This document shows, piece after piece, positions 56,705-64,000 of a stretch of DNA of 64,000 nt. The notes under the pieces were generated by a model, which was not told the origin of the DNA, searched no databases, and worked only from the letters and a program-made list of their open reading frames with translations. The stretch is taken from the NCBI GenBank assembly GCA_027923505.1, contig BROI01000028.1, positions 124,001 through 188,000 of the forward strand, in the 5' to 3' direction. A program made the position numbers and the translations under genes. Position 1 is the first letter of the stretch, and each line of letters starts with the position of its first letter. This stretch comes from Mayamaea pseudoterrestris (taxonomy: Eukaryota; Bacillariophyta; Bacillariophyceae; Sellaphorales; Sellaphoraceae).

Positions 56705-59700
56705 ATGAAGACAAGCACTACTTCACAACCAATTAGAATTAAGCGAAACGACAATCAAAGCAATGCAAGGTTTACTGAAAGCAAAAGCAGTGGAAACCTC
56801 GAGAAACTATCGCAGTCGCTCGGAACGCATGCACCGGGTCGATTGACGAGGTAGGTAGTTTGTCGCAACAATGTCGTGCAAACGTGGATGCTTGAGTCTA
56901 ATGCTCTTGTCTCTTGTTTCAGACATGTAACAAATGTTTCAGACATTTTCTATGCTGGTTATCTACTCAAGCGAAGCAATAAGCCCGTCACGAGGTGTCC
57001 GCTGCCGTTCTCGGCCGAGGAATCGCTGCCGCACCAGCAGCAGCATGTTTCTGCAGCCCAAGCTGCTTCATCTCCTCCAGCTCCTTATACATTTCTTCGT
57101 CATCGGTCGGAAGTAGACGTGTTTAACGCGAGTGACTTGGATTTATCGAGCACGACAAGCAGCAATTTTCATTTATCTCCGACGCTGCCGCTGCACGAAA
57201 TTGTGCAGCACGACAGTCAACAATATTCGGAGCTTCAGGAGTTTGCGCATGCATTATTCGGAATTGATAGTAGCATTGGATTATTTGCCGCGCCGTCGCC
57301 AGCGACTCAACGAAATAGTGCAAGCTCGCCACTGTCGGCGCAAGCGACGCCGCCATTGCGGCGGACTGAGCCACTGCAGATTCCGACACCAGATTCATAT
57401 TATACCAAGCGAGATTCGTTTCGACAAACGCGGCGAACATCGGAACCCTCGCTCTACGCAACTAGTCCTGGTGGATCGTCTTCGTCGTGTGCGGGTCATG
57501 GACACTCCGGGACGCCGACGGATGTGCTGGAACAGGATCAGCACGTGTGGCGAGCAAAGTATTGTGTTTTGGAAAATGGATTACTATACTTTTATCGCCA
57601 TCAGGTTGATGCGGAACTAGTGGAAGCTCGATTAGAGCGGCAGCAGCTACTGCTGGAGTTACAGCAACAGACTGTTCATACACCTTGCCAGTCCAAAGCG
57701 AGCGTTAGAACTGGTGTTACAACAGGTGATCCGCCGTGGCTACGACCCTCACTGGCCATGTCACCCATGCATCATAAACATGAGTTTGCCTTTATGAGTT
57801 CGAGTCACCACCATGATGATTCGGTAGCAGCTCCTGCATTTCCGAGAATATGCGAAAAGTTTGTAGCGCTGAGTACGGTTGGAGCAGTTCGATCGGCTGA
57901 GCTGGAGCATGGGCCACATTCGTTCGTGTTAGCTTCGGAGGATGAAGATCCATTGATATTGCGAGCTCAGTCGAACGAAGACATGAGTGAGTGGATTTTT
58001 CAGTTTCATCGATCAATTGCAAGCTATGTCATGGGTATAATGGAAAGTTGCAGTTTGGCTTGGAACAGTAATCAATTGATTCGAAGAAATAAAGCTCTTT
58101 TATCGGCGCGGGGCGATATAGCCATGACACTTTCACCGAGGGGACACAAGGCGGTAATGACTATGACAGATGGTCCTGGTACTGCATCCTCTTCCTTGAG
58201 TCATGGTCATGGGCGGACATTGCTTAACCGGAAACGAACGAGTAGTGCTGGCAGTACATCGATTCGCTTGGCACAGTCGTTTCATGAACACAGGTCGCCT
58301 CTTGCGCTTGGTTTTCCGATACTGCCATACCAGCAGTCGCAGCCTGCATGGACGCCTCCGCGCAATGCGCAGAGCCTTGCCACACCGCCGCAGGATGCTC
58401 AAGCACAAGAGGTGACATCGCCGGAGTTTTCGGCGCCACAGTCCGACTACCCTGAGACGGAACGCCCTCCGCCATCACGACCAGGCAAATACTTGCCTCC
58501 TCATTTGCGCAACAAGGAAACACTTTCGCCAACCGAATGTATATCATTGCAGATGCGCGAGCAGTCAGCGCATCGTTACGTGCCACCGCAGCAGAGGTCT
58601 AGCTCAAGCAATTATACATCTTTGTTCATGCGTAATTCTCTGATCGGTTTGAATCCATCTCAGCTACACTGTGATGATGCTACGCCGCACCATGTACACG
58701 TAAACGCAGTGGAAGAGGAGGACGAGGTTACGGACCATCTCATGATGTTTGACGAGACGGACATGGATGACGCTATATGTCCAGATGGAATAAAACTTGG
58801 CGGTTGTGCAGATCCCTTGCTGGTCGAGGGCAGTATACTGGACGCTGTTTATATTCCTCGGAAAGCCAGTAGATCAGGGAAGACTTCTACCGTTCCATTT
58901 GGTTGTCGTTCCAGCAACGAGGGTCAGGCCGGAAACAGATTACGTTTCGAAATCGGCGCGGTGTCTGAATGCGGCATTCGTGACAGCAATGAGGATGCCT
59001 TCGTTGTTGCCACGGACGTGCTTTTGGCCGCAATGCACAACGGGACAGACATGAGCGAGACGGTGTGGGATATGGATGACTCAATGCATCCGCCTGGTTT
59101 GTTTGCGGTTTTTGATGGTCATTGCGGAGATCATGCGGCAAGGTTTGCTGCCGAAAGATTACTGTCGTACGTGCAAGCGCATTCCGCTAATGATTCGGAC
59201 AATATGAGCACCCAGGCAGAGCGTATAAAGAAGGTTTTGCGCAAGGCAATTAGGCAGCTGGATGACGAATTTTGCAATATTTGCGTTGCAGATGGCCGTG
59301 ATTGGGAGTCTGGGGCGACAGCTTTGATTGCCGCGCTGGTGAACGAGCAGCTTGTGATTGCCAATCTTGGCGACGCACGCGGCGTCATTTGCCGATCTGT
59401 TACGAATGTGACTGGAATGTTGGATAACGGATGGACTGAGCTACCATCCTCTGACTATATCAGCACCGAAGGACGCGTCTTTTGGAAACAAATTACATCG
59501 ACGCACACTCCCTCACGCGCGGACGAACGTGCTCGTATCGAAAATGCTAATGGTTGGATAACTTTCGAGAAAGAAATACCAATTGGCCAATTGCAGCGCA
59601 TGGTGTTGTTTGATGAAGATGTTCTTGACATTCTACAGCGCTGCTTTGCAGATCGGATCCCGTCGGCGTCGCCCAGGGCTGCAGCTCCACAGAGAATTCT

Positions 59701-60151
59701 TCAGATATCACGCGTTTGTGGTGAGCTTGCTGTGAGCCGCGCCATTGGCGATCGTGATTTTAAATCGGCACATAATAGAGCGGGCAATCCTCATCGACCA
59801 CTTGACTCAACACTCGAAGATGAATGGCACAATGCGTCACTTTTCCTCCCATATCCTGACAATCACTGTCGCTCGTTTGTCGGCGACCTAGTTAGCAATG
59901 ATCCTGATTTTGAGTTTGTTTCTGTCGGGGAACCAGGAGTGACCGACGAGTTTTTGTTGCTTTGCTGCGACGGACTGTGGGATGTAATGGACTCGGACGA
60001 TGCTGTCCGAGTAACGCGAGATTTGCTATTCGAGAAAGGCTGGTCAGCGAAGCAAGCTGCAAGTCGCTTGGCGGAACTTGCTATCCATCTGGGATCGTCG
60101 GATAACATTACAGTGATTGTGATTCGCTTTCTAGAAAGAAACAAAATCTAG
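56705..60151 (+). CDS. PP2C (PPM) phosphatase with N-terminal split PH domain
   Basis: Two exons (56,705-56,850 and 56,923-60,151) encode 1,124 residues. The 72-bp intron ends TTTCAG; a second CAG nearby gives the wrong frame. The join yields VSDIFYAGYLLKRSNK, the first PH strand. The PH domain resumes near 255 (HVWRAKYCVLENGLLYFYRH) and near 358-420 (CEKFVALSTVGAV to SEWIFQFHRSIASY), with low-complexity insertions between. After about 300 disordered residues comes a full PPM phosphatase (about 723-1120): RDSNEDAF, GLFAVFDGHCGDHAA, GATALIAAL, LAVSRAIGDRDFK, LLLCCDGLWDVM and GSSDNITVIVIRF. All metal-binding Asp positions are present, so it should be active. The PH domain may place it at phosphoinositide membranes. 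Substrate unknown. Confidence 0.88.
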
Positions 60152-60253
60152 CGATGCGAGGAATGTTGCTAATAGCATTTTTAACGAATGATTACCAAAC
60201 TATATAAAATATATACTTCACTCTGTGGCTTGACCTCATTTCTTCCATGTACT

Positions 60254-62848
60254 TTAGAACCTCGAGACTGCTGCCGCTGTCAAGCCGTAAAATGACTCTG
60301 GGCGGTCTACCAACGGCTCAGCGCCATCGACCAAACAAAACTTCCATCCCAAATGAGACAGACATATACCGCATGACATAATGTAATACCCGTACCCAGG
60401 AAACCAGCTGTCTTTTGTCGCGAGTGAACCTCGTAACCTCACATCAAACTCATTCAATTCGCGTACTGTTGTCGTCTGGTGCACATATCCTTGCGGATTA
60501 ACGTAAAATCCTGTCGTCCCGTCCGTACCGCTTAGTGAAAAGATGTTTGTGGTTTTTGTCAAGGGGTGACTGCAACTTTTGCAATAAAGCGACGCGCCAT
60601 TATAAACTAGAATTTTCTTATAAATGTATTCGAGGCGACTGACAATGCTCTCGCATTCAAGAACTTCGAGCTTCTCCGTGCTGGAGAGAGGCAAATTTGC
60701 ACCCAACCAGTAGCTGAAATGTGCTGGATCGCAGAGCCTTGTGTTTGTGTCACCTTCTGCGTGCCTCTCAAAATCAGGCAGCGACTGCCAGACACCATGA
60801 AGAGTAGGAGTTTGTTTCAAAGCGTCACGAATAATCGTCATTAGTCTCCATGGCGAAAACTTCCAAAAAACGTACGCCGGCACCGGCGTTACTGCTGCCA
60901 TGTAATGCGTAGCTAGCTTTTGGCGCTTTCGAACTCTCCCTATAATTGACGCGGGAGGCAGGACGCTAACCTCTTCTCCAATAACTTCCACCATAAACTT
61001 TCTTAATGTACGCTCACTTCCTGGGCGACTCTGACTATTCGCATCGCTCTGATCAAGGCCACTGATAATACGAAATCGACAGGTGGCCACAGCCGTAATT
61101 ACCAGTTCCTCGCCGCCACTAGTGAAAGCTTCACCGTCCTCATGAGTGTACAAAACTGTCACGATTGTCCCAATACGTCCATTGTACGACACAGGTTCAT
61201 TTCTTACTACTTCCTCTCGGCCAAGTGACCCAAACAGGCTGCCAAACAATGATCCAAAAGATCGTTGGCGCGCCGGATATCGAAAGAAAAGGGTAGCATC
61301 GTTATCATCAAGGCTTTGCAAGCCGAGGCTTGGAATTGCTGGTTCAATAGAACTTTGACTACTACTACTGACGCTGATGTCTTCGTTAGCCATTATCGCT
61401 TGCTGAGCAGCTGCTGCTGGACTTCCGGTCGCTGCGCTGCCACGCCCTCCCCTTGGCAGTAACATTGGCATTGAATCATCAGTACCGTCCAATGAATGAT
61501 GAGATTCCAACTGTGGCAGCGATGAATGAGAAACAGTTGACGTGTCGATGCTGTGGACATCATCGTCGTCGCCTCGCAGCTCCTCTGATGACGGTGCAGG
61601 TGCCAACTGCACATTATTATCTGCGGACAAAGCGACGACGAATCCATCCATGGCGGAATTGTCACTTGGATTATTGCCTTCCTGCCGATTCTCAACCAAC
61701 GTCCTCGCATCAGATATATGGCGATCAACATCCAACGTGTCCATCGACATCCGAACGCGGCTGCTGAACTCTGGCATTGAAATGCGTGTAGAACTGTCAT
61801 CATCACTGTTGTTACTGCCGGTACCAGAACGTGTGGGTTGTGCAACTGCAGCCGCTACGGCGGGAGCTGCAACCTGAGATGCCATCGCAGGCATGGGCTC
61901 ATCAGAACTCGCCTCATCGTCGCTAGGAGGTTCATTCGACAAATTTAACACACTTCCCTCCAACGTGGCAAAGGCAAAATTCTGCGACCCTTCAGACGTA
62001 ACGACCGTTGCCGCTTGGGCGCTCCTCGCTCGTCCTCGAATGCGGGCAGCTATATTGCCGCGACCTGCGTGACCGGCTTGTAAAATCGACTCTGGCAGGT
62101 TGTATTGACTCCGAATATCAACACTTGCGCGATTCAGTTGCTCTGCATTGTTCGTGGAAGCAGATGCTGTTGCATTTAGAGCGTTTACAACATTATCGCC
62201 TGCACCGGCAAATCGCCTTCTATTTAGACTCGATTGTAAATTAATAAGACCTGCATCAGGATGCAGTTGACCGCCCCAGGGACGCGTCCGTGTACCGAAT
62301 AAGAAGTTTGATTCACGTCCCATCGTTCGTCTCGTCCAAGAGTCCCGCTGACGAGCATGTGCATCAGGTTCGGGCGATTTATCACACAAAATGCCAAACT
62401 GAACCAATTTCGGACTTGCTCCAGACTTCTTGTCTGCTGCTCGCGCCGCTTCTATTTGCTCCTGCAAGTGTTGAATCCACGCGCGCTCCTTGAAACGCAT
62501 CGGAATGGTATCTCCCGGGAATACAACAACGTCCATGTTCATGACCGCAAGCGTTCTGTAATTGGGACGAATTGCCAGTGGTTCCTGCGAATTGCGACGA
62601 ATAGTCGTTGCAGCAGTCGAGTCATCGTACGGATTCGTCTTGTAAGTGGAAGTTTCCCGAGTGGTTTGGCGAGTATCAGTTGTATTTGCATCGCTGCCAA
62701 GATTTACAGCAGTCGATGATGCAATATTCGTCCAGTGATTCGCCGTGGAAAGAATTTGTAGCGAGCCCGATGGAAGGTAGGAGTGTTCGCGCGCGGTCGG
62801 CTGCAGCGGCAGCGATGGAGCGGAGGCGCGCTCTGGATCAGACGACAT
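60254..62848 (-). CDS. CRBN: Cereblon-like CRL4 substrate receptor (split LON plus CULT domain)
   Basis: 864 residues, one exon; the ATG at 62,848 replaces a TTG-initiated longer frame. A LON-like strand segment begins near residue 97 (VMNMDVVVFPGDTIPMRF). LON resumes near 548 (GRIGTIVTVLYTHEDGEAF, ELVITAVATCRFRII), with about 390 disordered, Ser/Asp-rich residues between. The CULT domain (about 749-860) has zinc ligands C756, C759, C826 and C829, YVNPQGYVHQT, DSWFPGYGYY and SHLGWKF. In animals cereblon bridges DDB1-CUL4 and substrates with C-terminal cyclic imides, and binds thalidomide. Here two of the three cage Trp are kept (W815, W835); the middle one is Tyr821. The His before the first Trp is replaced by Asp. 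Confidence 0.9.
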   Translation of the reverse strand: MSSDPERASAPSLPLQPTAREHSYLPSGSLQILSTANHWTNIASSTAVNLGSDANTTDTRQTTRETSTYKTNPYDDSTAATTIRRNSQEPLAIRPNYRTLAVMNMDVVVFPGDTIPMRFKERAWIQHLQEQIEAARAADKKSGASPKLVQFGILCDKSPEPDAHARQRDSWTRRTMGRESNFLFGTRTRPWGGQLHPDAGLINLQSSLNRRRFAGAGDNVVNALNATASASTNNAEQLNRASVDIRSQYNLPESILQAGHAGRGNIAARIRGRARSAQAATVVTSEGSQNFAFATLEGSVLNLSNEPPSDDEASSDEPMPAMASQVAAPAVAAAVAQPTRSGTGSNNSDDDSSTRISMPEFSSRVRMSMDTLDVDRHISDARTLVENRQEGNNPSDNSAMDGFVVALSADNNVQLAPAPSSEELRGDDDDVHSIDTSTVSHSSLPQLESHHSLDGTDDSMPMLLPRGGRGSAATGSPAAAAQQAIMANEDISVSSSSQSSIEPAIPSLGLQSLDDNDATLFFRYPARQRSFGSLFGSLFGSLGREEVVRNEPVSYNGRIGTIVTVLYTHEDGEAFTSGGEELVITAVATCRFRIISGLDQSDANSQSRPGSERTLRKFMVEVIGEEVSVLPPASIIGRVRKRQKLATHYMAAVTPVPAYVFWKFSPWRLMTIIRDALKQTPTLHGVWQSLPDFERHAEGDTNTRLCDPAHFSYWLGANLPLSSTEKLEVLECESIVSRLEYIYKKILVYNGASLYCKSCSHPLTKTTNIFSLSGTDGTTGFYVNPQGYVHQTTTVRELNEFDVRLRGSLATKDSWFPGYGYYIMSCGICLSHLGWKFCLVDGAEPLVDRPESFYGLTAAAVSRF

Positions 62849-63312
62849 GCTGTTAATTTTAATGTATCGAATATAGCAACAATAAAGGGAGACGGCGAAA
62901 TGTTTTGTCAAGCAGCGAACTCGTCGATCTTGATCACACTTCTTGTCATGTTGTGATGTGTGATGTGCGAAATGGCCTGCCAAGATATCGCTGCGACAGA
63001 GTATTCACTGTGGAGACGAACACTTTCATTCCCGTCTGACGTCATCGGCATTGGCATGCATTGGTTCTCGATCGTGCATCATGCAAAGGGTCGACATTCG
63101 ACCATGACATTGCTGAGCGGACCATATCATAAGCTACAAGTGCTACAGTTTGCGGTTTGAGTTGCAACCGATTAAACGAAAGTTGCGAGATTGTGACGAA
63201 TACGGTCGCTTTATTTACTCACCCTTCGGCAACACATTCCGACTCGACGATTCATCGGCTCATCGATCGTGCATCGCTCCTCCACCAAAATCGCAACGAC
63301 AACTTTATCAAC
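62849..63312. other. Divergent promoter region between cereblon and TIMELESS
   Basis: No gene recognised. The open frames here run into the flanking genes without an ATG of their own or overlap the TIMELESS start. Promoters for both genes are expected within this 464-bp stretch. Confidence 0.5.
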
Positions 63313-64000
63313 ATGGAAGCAGCCACTCAGTCTCCTCCGAGCGCGCCTCTGCCTTCAACGACTGGCATGAAACCAACAGCAGCCACTGTATCGCCCGAGG
63401 CATTTTCGTCCTTGTCGTCTCGCATGCAAGTCAACAAAAACGTTGTCGACGAACTTCTCTTGGTTTGCGGAGTGATTGGAACTGCAGCTGAAGGTGATCA
63501 GTTTGTTCCAGTCACGGATTGTCTCAATTGGTTGCAAGATTTACAGCGAGCATTGCGTCGAGATGAAGATTTGTATCGGCCCATTAGCTTGCTGCTTGGA
63601 CAGTGGAAGGTGGTGCCGCAAAAGCTGCTTCCACTCGTCATGACTTGTCGATACGATACGGCCATGGTGTTGACTGTGTGCAAGATTTTGGTGATTTTGA
63701 CCAAGCCACTTGCGGGAAATACCGTCCGAGCCGCGCAAATGGTGATTGATACGAAAAAGACAAAGAGTAGTCCACCAGAGTAAGTGAAGCGAATCTGAGT
63801 GAACCTGGTATGCTTTTGCTGTTTCCTTAAAATACTGCATCTTACTCTTCGATGATATCTCTTGTAACATCATTAAGGTTTGAAATGCTCATTGCGCAAA
63901 AGATCAAGCTCCGCGAGAACGCATTGGCCCAGTGTAACACGCTGCTTGATCTCAAACATTCAATTTGCCATCATCCGTCACACTACGGCAGCGACGACGG
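63313..64000 (+). CDS. TIMELESS/TOF1 replication-fork protein, N-terminal part
   Basis: The gene is cut by the window end. Exon 1 is 63,313-63,779 and exon 2 starts at 63,878 (98-bp intron, GTAAGT donor and TTAAG acceptor). It opens with a Ser/Pro-rich leader, then the TIMELESS N-terminal domain: VVDELLLVCGVIGT, FVPVTDCLNWLQDLQRALRR, ISLLLGQWKVVPQKLLPLVM and TVCKILVILTKPL. Exon 2 continues EFEMLIAQKIKLRENALAQC. The family (Tof1, Swi1, TIMELESS) forms the fork protection complex with TIPIN/Csm3, pausing forks and supporting checkpoint signalling. The ATG at 63,313 is the first in frame. Confidence 0.85.

Noticed and set aside
22371-64000. tRNA, rRNA or other structured RNA genes
   Set aside because: I looked for tRNA-like T-arm and acceptor patterns and rRNA cores and saw none. 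A covariance-model search was not possible here.
22000-64000. A clustered multi-gene defence or biosynthetic system
   Set aside because: The genes belong to unrelated housekeeping and signalling families on alternating strands, with no shared pathway beyond two ribosome-assembly genes and two possible replication-stress genes.

Overview
This is nuclear DNA of a gene-dense eukaryote. Spliceosomal introns are short (about 65-185 bp, GT-AG, often with a GTAAG or GTACG donor). Genes lie close together on both strands, often in divergent pairs. The gene content includes a TATA-binding protein, a WBP4-like splicing factor, RRP15, TSR2, TIMELESS/TOF1, cereblon, cystinosin and COX17. The plant/protist-style hybrid histidine kinase, the acidic secreted Cys-rich protein and the intron style fit a stramenopile alga, most likely a diatom. 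That placement is inference from gene style, not from a search.

Layout. Positions 1 to about 20,957 are one satellite array, roughly 123 head-to-tail monomers of 169 bp, whose left end lies outside the window. The core (about 9.6-15.7 kb) is nearly uniform and the edges are diverged. A 1,014-bp six-monomer higher-order unit is visible at 17.4-19.6 kb. The array is bounded by a decayed ornithine cyclodeaminase-like gene (20,988-21,625). From 22.3 kb to the end there are about 19 protein genes. A second, inverted and much older island of the same satellite sits at 37.8-38.45 kb.

Genes in order: secreted single-pass protein (+), RBBP9-like hydrolase (+), SHPRH-like SNF2/RING helicase (+), LRR protein (-), RRP15 (-), PLAC8-family protein (+), WBP4-like protein (-), unknown protein with a conserved C-terminal module (+), TSR2 (+), TLDc protein (+), MYND protein (+), DENND4-like Rab GEF (-), seven-to-eight-TM hybrid histidine kinase (+), COX17 (+), TBP (-), repeat-rich two-TM protein (+), cystinosin (-), PH-PP2C phosphatase (+), cereblon (-) and TIMELESS (+, cut by the window end). 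These are unrelated housekeeping and signalling genes rather than an operon-like system. The closest functional links are RRP15 with TSR2 (ribosome assembly) and SHPRH-like with TIMELESS (replication stress).

Most unusual: the satellite with a 19-bp palindrome in nearly every monomer, its higher-order structure and its inverted satellite island; the repeat-built two-TM protein sharing a 38-bp divergent gap with TBP; the cereblon with a Trp-to-Tyr change in its ligand cage and a roughly 390-residue insertion in the LON domain; and the helicase with a triple W-x-W repeat insertion.

Many open frames begin at non-ATG codons. I moved starts to the first well-placed ATG. Exon joins were chosen by frame, splice consensus and family conservation.
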